A stretch of 39,161 nucleotides of DNA from Henriciella aquimarina. Lineage in GTDB: Bacteria > Pseudomonadota > Alphaproteobacteria > Caulobacterales > Hyphomonadaceae. Shown here piece after piece: positions 21,920 through 30,417 of this stretch. Where the stretch lies: assembly GCF_002088975.1 (NCBI RefSeq), contig NZ_NCST01000030.1, positions 1 through 39,161 on the forward strand, written 5' to 3'. The notes under the pieces are model-generated. The model was given only the letters and a program-made list of their open reading frames with translations, searched no databases and was not told where the DNA came from. The stretch's first letter is position 1, and every line of letters begins with the position of its first letter. Made by a program: the position numbers and the translations under genes.

Positions 21920-23134
21920 ATGCCCCACATTTCAAGAATGCTGCTGGTCGCAGCGTTTGCCGCTGTGCCCCTGGCGGCGGTTGCCAACGCTCAGAGCTTT
22001 GCCGAGCTTGAAGCCCGTCTCGAGGCCCATCCAAGCCTCTCCGCTCTCGGTTACGATGCCGAGGCCGACCGGGAGCGTGCTGTCGCCTCAACCGCACTCC
22101 CGGACCCCGTCGTATCCCTCGGGATCAACAACTTTCCGATTTTCGATCCCTCGTTCGACAGTTACTTGCCGACCAATAAAGCCGTTGGTATCCGGCAACA
22201 ATTTCCGAGCTTCGCGGGCCGTGAAGCCCGCGCCGGTGAAGCCCGGGCGATGTCAGCACAGACCGAGGCGGTTCGCGATGCCCGTTATGCGGCCTTGCGC
22301 GCCGAACTCATCGCTCTTCTCGCTGACAAGACTAGACTGACCAGGCAGAGATCCCTCGCCGAAGCGCGAAACGCCAAATATGACGAGCTTGTCGACATTG
22401 TCGAGGCCGAGATCGATGCGGGCCGCCCGGCCGTTTACCGCCTTGCCGAAATTGAAAGCGAACGGGCAGAAGTTTCCCGGACGCTTGTTGATCTCGATCG
22501 GCAGGAAGCCGAGACCGATGCGCGCCTGATCGAACTCGTCGGACTGGTCCCTTCAACCGGCCTCCCTCCCCTGACTGAAAGAGACTGGTCCGGCGCAGCG
22601 CTTGAGTTCCACACCGTACGCATTGCCGACGCGGCCGTCCGCGTTACCGATTACGGTATCGACGTGGCCCGCGCGGCCTGGAAGCCAGAATGGGGCGCCC
22701 AGCTCACTTATCAACAGCGCGATGAAGGCGCGATGTTCGCGGGGGATGACTGGGTCTCCGGTATGGTGACTTTTACGGTTCCGCTCTGGGCCGAAAGGAA
22801 GCAGGCGCCGAACTTGCGCGCCGCAAAGGCTGAGCGGGCCGGCGCCGAGCAACGCTACCAGGCTGCCGCACGGAATGCGGCGGCCCAGTATGCGTCCCGG
22901 GACGCCATTATACGCGCGGCCGATGCCAGTATCGACGTGCTGCAGGTCAAGATTGCTGCCGTCGAAGACGAAGTCGAGGCCCAGCTGATTGCTTATGAAT
23001 CCGGTGTTGGCGGTTATGCGCCGATCATCGACGGCGAGATCGCCATTCTCAAACTCCGGGCGGAAATCGAAGCTGAAACGGCCCGCAAGGCCGCTGCGAT
23101 CGCACGCCTGAATGCCCTCCTGGTGACACAATGA
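21920..23134 (+). CDS. cusC: Outer-membrane channel of the Cus efflux system (TolC family)
   Basis: A 404-aa TolC/OEP-family protein with a Sec signal (cleavage near ANA-QS). It has two repeats of long alpha-helical barrel segments rich in Ala, Arg and Glu (for example AGEARAMSAQTEAVRDARYA and AERAGAEQRYQAAARNAAAQ) and intervening beta strands (QLTYQQRDEGAMFAG, GMVTFTVPL). It forms the trimeric exit duct for CusBA. It is shorter than E. coli CusC and has no lipobox Cys. Its stop overlaps the cusB start by ATGA. The symbol is by operon position and family. Confidence 0.88.
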   Translation: MPHISRMLLVAAFAAVPLAAVANAQSFAELEARLEAHPSLSALGYDAEADRERAVASTALPDPVVSLGINNFPIFDPSFDSYLPTNKAVGIRQQFPSFAGREARAGEARAMSAQTEAVRDARYAALRAELIALLADKTRLTRQRSLAEARNAKYDELVDIVEAEIDAGRPAVYRLAEIESERAEVSRTLVDLDRQEAETDARLIELVGLVPSTGLPPLTERDWSGAALEFHTVRIADAAVRVTDYGIDVARAAWKPEWGAQLTYQQRDEGAMFAGDDWVSGMVTFTVPLWAERKQAPNLRAAKAERAGAEQRYQAAARNAAAQYASRDAIIRAADASIDVLQVKIAAVEDEVEAQLIAYESGVGGYAPIIDGEIAILKLRAEIEAETARKAAAIARLNALLVTQ

Positions 23135-24993
23135 AAAAGACATTCCTGATAATGGGCACCGCATCTGCCGCCCTCTTGCTCGCCGCATGCGGCGCACCGG
23201 GCGGATCACCGGGCGGCCAGGGTGAAAAACCGAACGCCTCGAGCGAGACGCAACGATACACCTGCCCCATGCACCCGCACTATATTTCGACCGATCCGGA
23301 CGGCACCTGCCCGATCTGTGGCATGGACCTGGTGCCTGCCGACAAGACCCAGGAACCGACGAGCTCAACAGGGGAAATCCTGTACTACAAGCATCCCATG
23401 GGTAAGCCGGACACCTCGCCTGTTCCGAAAAAGGATTCCATGGGCATGGATTACATCCCGGTTTATGCCGATGACACCGGATCGGGCGTGGCCGTCTCGC
23501 CGGAAATGATCCAGACCATGGGGATCCGGACATCACCTGCCGAGACCAGGGATTTCAGCCGTGTACTGAGAGCCTTCGGCACGGTCGAGACCAATGAACG
23601 GCTCGAAAATGTTACCGTCTCGCGGCTAGAAGGCTGGATTGAGAATCTGGCGGTCAATGCCGAGGGCGACACCGTCCGCCCCGGCAGTCTCCTCTACCGG
23701 ATCTACAGTCCGGACCTGATCGCCGCGCAGAAGGATTATCTGAACTCGTTCAGGATCGGCAACGAAGCGCGCATCGCGTCGGTTCGCCAGCGCCTGCGCT
23801 CCCTTGGCATGCAGAATGCGGCCATCGACCGGCTGACCGAAACCCGCCAGGTCATTGAACGTGTTCCGGTTTACGCAGAAGCCGGCGGCACGGTTGCCGA
23901 GCTCCAGGTCCGCAATGGCGACTATGTCAAACCCGGCACGCCCATATTACGCCTGCAATCCTATGCCGATGTCTGGGTCATTGCCTCGGTGCCGGAGAGC
24001 GATTTGCCTCTGGTGGAGACAGGCATGCCGGCCGAACTCGATTTTCCGAGCGCGCCCGATGCCCCCGGCAAAGGCCAGGTCGACTATATCTATCCGACAA
24101 TCGACCCGAAAACCCGTACAGCCGACGTCCGGATCGAAGTGGACAATGCATCGGGATATCTTCGCCCGGGCGCCTATGCGGACATACGGGTGAATATCGG
24201 CGGCCGACCGCGTCTTTCGGTTCCAAGTGAAGCCATTCTGCTTGGTAGCGAGGGCGCCCGTGTCGTCATTGCCGAAGGCAATGGCCGCTTCTCCGGACGC
24301 GCCGTGCAAACCGGGATTTCGGCCAATGGCCGGACCGAAATCCTGTCGGGTCTGGAAAGTGGCGACATGGTCGTCGCCAGCGGGCAGTTCCTGCTCGATA
24401 GCGAAGCCAACCTGAAAGAAGGTCTTGCCAAGCTGGAAGCTCCAGATGCGAGTGCGGCCAGTCCGGAAACACCGCTCTCCGATATACCGGTGGACAGTAA
24501 AACCCTCGCCGAAATCGATCATTTCACTGACATGGCGCTCTATTTCCACGAGGCCCTGACAGACGGGTATGACATCGATCCCCTATTCGTGGACCCGGCC
24601 CTCGCCCTGGCGCCTGTGCTGCGGGACCGTTACGCGAACACGAAGCTGGCACCGGTCATGGAGGCTGCTCAAACCGCTCTCGCCGTCGCGCAGGACGCCA
24701 CGGACCGCGAAGACCTTGCCACACAACTCTCAGACCTGGTCGAGGCCTTGAAACCCTGGCTGCTGGAAGGCGCACCTCAGCATTACAGCGAGGCTGGTCT
24801 GGTGCTCTACCGGGACACCGCAACGGGCCGGTACTGGCTGCAGGAAGAAGCGAAACCAGCCAATCCGTACAGCGCAGATGGAGCCGAACGGATTGACTGG
24901 CCCAACCCGATGGCCGGCATGTCGATGACGACCAATGACAGCGAGACTGGCGCTGACCAGGCCCCTGGGCATTCGGGGGACAGTCATGACTAA
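23131..24993 (+). CDS. cusB: Cus periplasmic adaptor, lipoprotein with extra metal-binding domains
   Basis: A 620-aa membrane-fusion protein, well above the usual 400. A lipobox (LLLAAC, C20) anchors it to the inner membrane. Residues 43-69 form a heavy-metal-binding domain (TCPMHPHYISTDPDGTCPIC, then GMDLVP) and a second partial copy follows (YYKHPMGKPDTSPVPKKDSM). The core adaptor (about 115-440) shows the lipoyl/barrel-sandwich halves (GWIENLAVNAEGDTVRPGSL, GGTVAELQVRNGDYVKPGTP) and beta barrel. Residues from about 450 are an additional helical domain like DUF3347. It links CusC and CusA and passes Cu(I)/Ag(I). It overlaps cusC by 4 and cusA by 8 bases. Confidence 0.92.
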   Translation: MKKTFLIMGTASAALLLAACGAPGGSPGGQGEKPNASSETQRYTCPMHPHYISTDPDGTCPICGMDLVPADKTQEPTSSTGEILYYKHPMGKPDTSPVPKKDSMGMDYIPVYADDTGSGVAVSPEMIQTMGIRTSPAETRDFSRVLRAFGTVETNERLENVTVSRLEGWIENLAVNAEGDTVRPGSLLYRIYSPDLIAAQKDYLNSFRIGNEARIASVRQRLRSLGMQNAAIDRLTETRQVIERVPVYAEAGGTVAELQVRNGDYVKPGTPILRLQSYADVWVIASVPESDLPLVETGMPAELDFPSAPDAPGKGQVDYIYPTIDPKTRTADVRIEVDNASGYLRPGAYADIRVNIGGRPRLSVPSEAILLGSEGARVVIAEGNGRFSGRAVQTGISANGRTEILSGLESGDMVVASGQFLLDSEANLKEGLAKLEAPDASAASPETPLSDIPVDSKTLAEIDHFTDMALYFHEALTDGYDIDPLFVDPALALAPVLRDRYANTKLAPVMEAAQTALAVAQDATDREDLATQLSDLVEALKPWLLEGAPQHYSEAGLVLYRDTATGRYWLQEEAKPANPYSADGAERIDWPNPMAGMSMTTNDSETGADQAPGHSGDSHD

Positions 24994-27900
24994 ACGAAAC
25001 GACAGAGACCTCGCGGGGCAAGACCCCTCCAAATCATGGGTGGCAATGCTGATCTCCTGGTCGGTTTCCAACCAGCTCATCGTCCTCATGCTCGCCGCTG
25101 CACTGGCTGTGACCGGGTGGATGGCGATCCAGCGCACGCCGCTCGATGCAGTGCCGGACCTGACAGATACCCAGGTCATCATTCGCACCGATTTTCCTGG
25201 CCAGAGCCCGCAGATTGTCGAGGACCTCGTCACCTATCCACTATCGACGAACCTTCTCGGTCTGCCGAAGACCAAGGACGTGCGCGGCTCCTCAATGTTC
25301 GGCACCAGTTTTGTGTATGTCATATTTGACGATGATGTTGACCTCTACTGGGCCCGCTCGCGCGTGCTCGAAGCCTTGTCCCGGCTGGGGTCCGAACTCC
25401 CGGAAGGCGCCGTACCGCAGATAGGACCGGATGCGACTGGCGTTGGGTGGGTCTATCAGTATGCCTTGGTCGACAAGACCGGCAAGACCGATCTCGCCGA
25501 GTTGCGTTCACTCCAGGACTGGTTCCTGAAACTTGAACTCGCCGGAGTGGAAGGGGTCTCTGAAGTCGCTTCGGTCGGCGGTTTTGTCCGGGAATACCAG
25601 GTGCTAATCGATCCCAATCGCCTGCGAAGTTACGACCTGTCGATCACCCGTATCCGTGACGCGGTCCGCGCAGCCTCAAGCGAGGTCGGTGGCCGTGTGC
25701 TTGAACAGGGCGAAACGGAATATGTCATCCGCTCATCAGGCTATGTCGATGAGAAGCTTGATCTCGAACAGGTCGTGGTCAAGGCAGAGGATGGCACCCC
25801 CGTCCAGCTGAGCCATGTCGCCCGGATTGTCGAAGGCCCGGCCCTCCGGCGCGGCATTGTCGAACTCAATGGCGAAGGCGAAACTGTGTCCGGCATCGTG
25901 GTGATGCGCGATGGCGAGAATGCGCTGTCGGTGATCGAACGTGTGAAGGAGAAACTTCATAGTCTCCAGCGCGGCCTGCCGGAAGGCGTCGAGATTGTCA
26001 CTGTGTATGACCGCGCGCCTCTCATCGAGGGTTCGGTCGATTATCTGAAAGACAAGCTGATCGAGGAAGGCATCGCGGTCGCGCTCGTCATCCTGATCTT
26101 CCTCCTCCATGTACGGTCGTCTCTGGTTGCCATCATCACCTTACCTCTCGGTGTGCTCGGCGCGTTCCTGATCATGTCCTGGCAAGGTGTCACAGCGAAC
26201 ATCATGTCACTTGGCGGGATCGCCATCGCGATCGGTGCCATGGTCGACGCCTCGATTGTGCTTGTTGAGAATGCCAGCCGGAAACTGGCGGATCTGGGAC
26301 CGAAACCCGATCCGAGCGTGCGCCGCCAGGCGCTGGTCGAGTCGGCTCAGGAAGTCGGCCCCGGCATATTCTTTTCACTCCTGATCATCACCGTCTCCTT
26401 CCTGCCGGTCTTTGCCCTGACCGGTCAGAGCTTCAGGCTCTTCAGCCCGCTCGCCTACACCAAGACCTATGCGATGGCCTTCGCGGCCATCCTGTCGGTG
26501 ACACTTGTCCCGGTCCTGATGCTGCACTTGATGCGGGGGCGCTTTCGCCGCGAGGAAGCCAATCCCCTTAACGCCTTCTTCGTCTGGGCCTACAAACCGC
26601 TGCTCCATCTAGCCCTGAGGTTCAAATGGATCACGGTCGCCCTTGCGCTCGCGCTGACGGCCAGCGTCATCGTGCCGGTCCAGAGGATCGGCTCGGAATT
26701 CATGCCGGCCCTTTATGAAGGCGAGCTCCTCTACATGCCCACCACCCTGCCCGGCGTGTCATCCACCAAGATGCGGGAGATTCTTGGCCAGACAAACCGC
26801 GTCATCAAGACCGTGCCAGAAGTCGATCGTGTCTTCGGCAAGGCCGGGCGCGCCGATACTGCAACCGATCCAGCGCCACTCACCATGATCGAAACATGGA
26901 TCAAGCTGAAACCGAAGGAGGATTGGCGGCCAGGTGTGACGGTCGAGGACATCACCGATGAGCTCGATGCCAAGCTGCAAATGCCCGGCCTCGTGAATTC
27001 ATGGGGCTATCCGATCAAGATTCGCATGGACATGGTTTCAACAGGTGTGCGCACGCCCATTGGCATCAAGGTTACGGGCGATGATCTGACAGAGATTGAG
27101 ACCATTGCCCGGGACATAGAAGCGGCCATTTCGGACGTACCCGGAACGCGCTCGGCCTTCGCCGACAGGGTCATGGGCGGCAAATATCTCGAGATCACGC
27201 CGGACAGGGGCGAACTCGCCCGGCGGAATATCGACATGGCAGCCTTCCAGTCCGTGATCCAAACCGCCTTGGGCGGCATGACGCTCTCCCAGTCTGTCGA
27301 GGGCCGGGAACGCTATGACATCATCCTGCGCTATGATCGGCCATTTCGTGAGAGCGCCACAGACCTGGAAGAGATACTCGTGCCCGCCCCGTCCGGCGCC
27401 CATATCCCTCTCAGCGAACTGGCGGACATTTCCTATACGGAAGGCCCGCCAATGATCCGATCAGAAAATGCCAGACTGACTGGCTGGGTTTTCGTCGACA
27501 TCGCGGACCGGGATATGGGCAGCTATGTTGCAGACGCCAGACAGGTCATTGGCGACGCCGTCGACCTGCCTGCGGGTTATGCGGTGGAGTTCTCCGGCCA
27601 GTATGAACAGATGCAGGAAGCGAATGCGCGGCTTAGAATCGCCATTCCAGCTGCAATTGCACTGATCTTCCTGCTGCTGATGCTACATTTCGGCCGGCTC
27701 GACCGGACCCTGATCATCATGGCCAGCCTGCCTTTCGGTCTGGTCGGCGGAATGTGGGCCGTCTGGTTGGCAGGCTACAATCTGTCAGTAGCCGTCGCGG
27801 TCGGTTTCATCGCCCTGGGCGGCATCGCGGTCGAGACGGCCGTCGTGATGCTGCTCTATATCGACGCGGAAGTCCGCAAGGCGAACCCGTCTGACAGGAG

Positions 27901-28201
27901 CCAGCTTTTCGCAGCTGTCAGCAAGGGCGCGGCCATGCGCGTCAGGCCGAAGTTGATGACGGTCACGACCATTTTTGCAGGTCTTGCCCCGATCTTCCTG
28001 ACCGACGGCCTCGGATCGGACGTCATGCGCCGGATTGCCCTGCCCATGCTTGGCGGCATGGCCTCAACCCTCATGCTCTCCCTGATCGTGATCCCGGCCA
28101 TCTACCACATCCGGCTCGGGCTGCAGATTCCATCAGATTTACCCCGGGCCGAACCGGATAACCGGGCCGGCTCATTCACCCCCGAAGGAGAAAAACCATG
28201 A
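24986..28201 (+). CDS. cusA: Cu(I)/Ag(I) efflux RND pump CusA
   Basis: A 1071-aa inner-membrane proton-driven RND pump of the heavy-metal (HME) class with twelve helices. The three Met that bind Cu(I)/Ag(I) in E. coli CusA (M573, M623, M672) have counterparts at M584 (LLYMPTTLPG), M634 (PLTMIETWIKLK) and M683 (RMDMVSTG), with the same spacing of 50 and 49, which argues for monovalent copper/silver. The proton relay helix reads AIAIGAMVDASIVLVENASR. ATG 24986 is chosen because GGGGGA lies a few bases upstream and it overlaps the cusB end by 8 bases; the longer frame upstream is not membrane-like. Confidence 0.96.
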   Translation: MTKRNDRDLAGQDPSKSWVAMLISWSVSNQLIVLMLAAALAVTGWMAIQRTPLDAVPDLTDTQVIIRTDFPGQSPQIVEDLVTYPLSTNLLGLPKTKDVRGSSMFGTSFVYVIFDDDVDLYWARSRVLEALSRLGSELPEGAVPQIGPDATGVGWVYQYALVDKTGKTDLAELRSLQDWFLKLELAGVEGVSEVASVGGFVREYQVLIDPNRLRSYDLSITRIRDAVRAASSEVGGRVLEQGETEYVIRSSGYVDEKLDLEQVVVKAEDGTPVQLSHVARIVEGPALRRGIVELNGEGETVSGIVVMRDGENALSVIERVKEKLHSLQRGLPEGVEIVTVYDRAPLIEGSVDYLKDKLIEEGIAVALVILIFLLHVRSSLVAIITLPLGVLGAFLIMSWQGVTANIMSLGGIAIAIGAMVDASIVLVENASRKLADLGPKPDPSVRRQALVESAQEVGPGIFFSLLIITVSFLPVFALTGQSFRLFSPLAYTKTYAMAFAAILSVTLVPVLMLHLMRGRFRREEANPLNAFFVWAYKPLLHLALRFKWITVALALALTASVIVPVQRIGSEFMPALYEGELLYMPTTLPGVSSTKMREILGQTNRVIKTVPEVDRVFGKAGRADTATDPAPLTMIETWIKLKPKEDWRPGVTVEDITDELDAKLQMPGLVNSWGYPIKIRMDMVSTGVRTPIGIKVTGDDLTEIETIARDIEAAISDVPGTRSAFADRVMGGKYLEITPDRGELARRNIDMAAFQSVIQTALGGMTLSQSVEGRERYDIILRYDRPFRESATDLEEILVPAPSGAHIPLSELADISYTEGPPMIRSENARLTGWVFVDIADRDMGSYVADARQVIGDAVDLPAGYAVEFSGQYEQMQEANARLRIAIPAAIALIFLLLMLHFGRLDRTLIIMASLPFGLVGGMWAVWLAGYNLSVAVAVGFIALGGIAVETAVVMLLYIDAEVRKANPSDRSQLFAAVSKGAAMRVRPKLMTVTTIFAGLAPIFLTDGLGSDVMRRIALPMLGGMASTLMLSLIVIPAIYHIRLGLQIPSDLPRAEPDNRAGSFTPEGEKP

Positions 28202-28413
28202 CGAGACACCCGTTGAAAATTCCGCTTTTGATTCCACTGCTTCTGAGTGGCGCCATGCTGCCGGCGGCCGCGCAGGATCGCTCATCAGGCAGAATGATGA
28301 TCGACGGCGGCATGATGGGTGGCGGCCTGTTCGGCACGGTGTTTATGCTGCTTGCTGTGCTCCTCCTCATCCTCGGGATCGCTGCCCTCATCAAATATCT
28401 GAGGTCGAAATAA
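28198..28413 (+). CDS. Small single-helix membrane protein in the cus operon
   Basis: 71 aa. An N-terminal signal-like helix (IPLLIPLLLSGAMLPAAAQ) is followed by a Met/Gly-rich loop (RMMIDGGMMGGG) and a second helix (FMLLAVLLLILGIAALIKYL) with a basic end. If the signal is cleaved, the Met-rich loop lies in the periplasm next to CusA. It overlaps the cusA stop by ATGA, so it is translationally coupled and probably a pump accessory. Not a family I can name; it lacks the C-terminal SHOCT motif seen in some similar proteins. Confidence 0.75.
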   Translation: MTRHPLKIPLLIPLLLSGAMLPAAAQDRSSGRMMIDGGMMGGGLFGTVFMLLAVLLLILGIAALIKYLRSK

Positions 28414-28507
28414 TAGTCCCGTATCCATCCACCCTATTCCCCCGTCCCGGCGCGCATCGGGGGCCTCTGTTGAAAGCCGCGCCAGACAATCAAAAAGGAA
28501 GAAAACG

Positions 28508-29008
28508 ATGAAAACCCTCGTCAGAAAGACAGCAGTCACAGGCGCAATCCTCGGACTGGCCCTGATCGGTCCGGCGCTCGCCCAGGACGCCGGCATGAAA
28601 ATGGACAGCATGAAAGACATGGACATGTCCGGCATGAGCTGCTGCGGCGACATGGCGCCCGGCTTTGGCGTCATTAACGGCGTCGATCTGGATGCCCGAA
28701 CCGTCAATATTTCACACGATCCGATCAAGAAGATCGGCTGGGGTGAAATGACAATGGACTTCGAGGTCGGCGGAATGGTTGCGCTCGACAAATTCGAGAA
28801 TGGCGACAACGTCCATTTCATGCTCAAGCAGGACGACAGCGACAATTATGATATCGCCATGATGATGCCGATCGGCGGCGATCCGGATGCTTTCAAGCAA
28901 TCCATGATGTCGATGATGAAAGGCAAAGGCATGATGGACTGCAACATGGGCGGACAGGGATCCATGTCCGGCATGTCAGGCAAGGATCATGACGACACCG
29001 ATCACTAG
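28508..29008 (+). CDS. cusF: CusF-like periplasmic copper chaperone with Met-rich tails
   Basis: 166 aa with a Sec signal (cleavage near ALA-QD). The central CusF-like OB-fold domain (about 52-115) keeps all four Cu(I)/Ag(I) ligands of E. coli CusF: H70, W78, M81 and M83, spaced as H36, W44, M47 and M49. On either side are Met-rich arms (MKMDSMKDMDMSGMSCCGDM before; SMMSMMKGKGMMDCNMGGQG after) with Cys residues absent from classical CusF. It should hand copper or silver to CusB. AAGGAAG precedes the start. Confidence 0.9.
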   Translation: MKTLVRKTAVTGAILGLALIGPALAQDAGMKMDSMKDMDMSGMSCCGDMAPGFGVINGVDLDARTVNISHDPIKKIGWGEMTMDFEVGGMVALDKFENGDNVHFMLKQDDSDNYDIAMMMPIGGDPDAFKQSMMSMMKGKGMMDCNMGGQGSMSGMSGKDHDDTDH

Positions 29009-29046
29009 CCGGTCCTCTGTTTAAAGCAAAAAATTCGTAAATCAGG

Positions 29047-29071
29047 TTCCGGCCGCGTTCCGCGGCCGGAA
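29047..29071. terminator. GC-rich hairpin between the two CusF-like genes
   Basis: TTCCGGCCGCG (29047-29057) and CGCGGCCGGAA (29061-29071) form a perfect 11-bp stem with a 3-base loop. No T run follows, so it may be a pause or processing site within the operon rather than a full terminator. Confidence 0.45.
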
Positions 29072-29108
29072 TGCCTGCGTCTCCCGATTAGTTCACCAGG
29101 AAATCCCA

Positions 29109-29552
29109 ATGACTCAAAGAATTCTGATTACCGCCTTCTTGTTAGGTTCCGTTACCCTGACAGCCTGCAGTGACCCCGAAAGCCGAACGCCGCCAGCATC
29201 CGGCCCTGCGGAGCAGACCAGGCCTGAACCGTTCGAACAGGCAGATGAAGCTATGCCCGGCGATACTGGACGGGCCACGGGCAGGATCTCATCCCTTGAT
29301 CGCGACGACGGCCGGGTCACCATCGACCATGGCCCTTTCGAAGGCATCGCCATGGGCGCGATGACCATGAGTTTCGCTTTAATGGGCGATGTTGAGCTGA
29401 CTGACCTCTCTGAAGGCGATGACGTGATCTTCCAGGTCAAACGGGGCCGGGACGGTTCTCATCGCATCATGGAAATTTGTAGCATTCCCGCGAATGGCCC
29501 CGGCTGCCCGGATCTTGAAACGCTTCATCGGGACATCCCTCCAGGTCCGTAA
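29109..29552 (+). CDS. CusF-like lipoprotein with Trp-to-Met ligand change
   Basis: 147 aa with a lipobox (VTLTAC, C20), so a membrane-tethered periplasmic protein. The CusF-like domain (about 54-125) keeps H74, M85 and M87 of the copper site, but the position of the capping Trp (W44 in E. coli CusF) is M82, in IAMGAMTM. It is followed by two Cys (CSIPANGPGC) near the C-terminus. It looks like a second, paralogous chaperone in the same operon, anchored near CusB. AGGAAA precedes the start. Confidence 0.8.
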   Translation: MTQRILITAFLLGSVTLTACSDPESRTPPASGPAEQTRPEPFEQADEAMPGDTGRATGRISSLDRDDGRVTIDHGPFEGIAMGAMTMSFALMGDVELTDLSEGDDVIFQVKRGRDGSHRIMEICSIPANGPGCPDLETLHRDIPPGP

Positions 29553-29601
29553 GGCGGCATGCTCCGACACCGTTCTCTAACGCGTAACAGGAATGACGAC
29601 A

Positions 29602-30357
29602 ATGACAAGAACAAAAATAGCACAGACCCTGAAAGAGGATGGTTTGTCCGGCGTGGTCCGCCGCGTCCATGCCGGCCTGATTTTCAGATATCATGAGACA
29701 TTCAACTCAAGGTTCGACACGATACATGCGATCGACACAAGAACCTCCGTCGCGCTCGAAACGCTTGATTTCGAGCATCAACACAAAGCGCACGCAATCG
29801 ACTATGAACCGACCCCTATAAAGCTTGTCGAAGCCCTGCTTAAACCCAGTCGTGCGCGTGCCAGCTCGACGACGTTTCTGGATCTGGGCTGTGGCAAGGG
29901 ACGCGTTCTGATCAAGGCGGCGGAGCTTGGATTCGATCGCCTGATCGGCGTGGAATTTGCTGGCGAAATCGCTGAAGCTGCCCGGTATAACCTCGGACAG
30001 GTTTTCAGATCATCTCCCGGGATTTCATGGACGATCATCAGTCAGGATGCGGCCACCTACAGTCCGCCCGAAAGTGACCTGATCGTTTTTCTGTATAATC
30101 CTTTCACCCAGCCCGTCATGGAAGGGGTCGTAAACTGGATAGAAGCCCATATTGATCGCGGCTATCGCGTCGAAATCATCTACTACAATTCACAGTGCCG
30201 ATCCTTGTTTGATGACTGCAACCGGTTGAAAGTGACACCGTTTCCATGGCTCGTGAAACTCCAGCTGCGCTTCCTGAGCTGGCACGCCGCCGTGAAATAT
30301 CTTTCCGTAGCAGGCGACAGGAATGAATCATATCGAGGAACGGAGCGACAAGTCTGA
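29602..30357 (+). CDS. Class I SAM-dependent methyltransferase, substrate unknown
   Basis: About 251 aa. The SAM-binding motif I is TFLDLGCGKGRVLIKA, followed by RLIGVEFAGEIAEAARYN (motif II acidic residue) and DLIVFLYNPF at the motif IV position (NPF rather than DPPY). No signal peptide is seen, so it is cytosolic. ATG 29602 is chosen because AGGA lies 9 bases before it, while the in-frame ATG at 29593 is directly adjacent to that site. It is the last gene of the cus run and converges on merA. Similar methyltransferases occur as passengers in metal islands; the role is unknown. Confidence 0.82.
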   Translation: MTRTKIAQTLKEDGLSGVVRRVHAGLIFRYHETFNSRFDTIHAIDTRTSVALETLDFEHQHKAHAIDYEPTPIKLVEALLKPSRARASSTTFLDLGCGKGRVLIKAAELGFDRLIGVEFAGEIAEAARYNLGQVFRSSPGISWTIISQDAATYSPPESDLIVFLYNPFTQPVMEGVVNWIEAHIDRGYRVEIIYYNSQCRSLFDDCNRLKVTPFPWLVKLQLRFLSWHAAVKYLSVAGDRNESYRGTERQV

Positions 30358-30417
30358 TTGATCCGCCTCCCCGGAAACCCCAGGGCTGGCGAGGCCTTGT
30401 TGCGTTCAATGTCGATC

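Noticed and set aside
22553..23536. 327-codon minus-strand open frame across cusC and cusB
   Set aside because: Antisense to two overlapping, well-supported genes; composition biased to Pro, Arg and Gly.
28439..28463. CCCCCG/CGGGGG stem between the small membrane protein and cusF
   Set aside because: Only six pairs with a 13-base loop and no T run; likely chance in GC-rich DNA.
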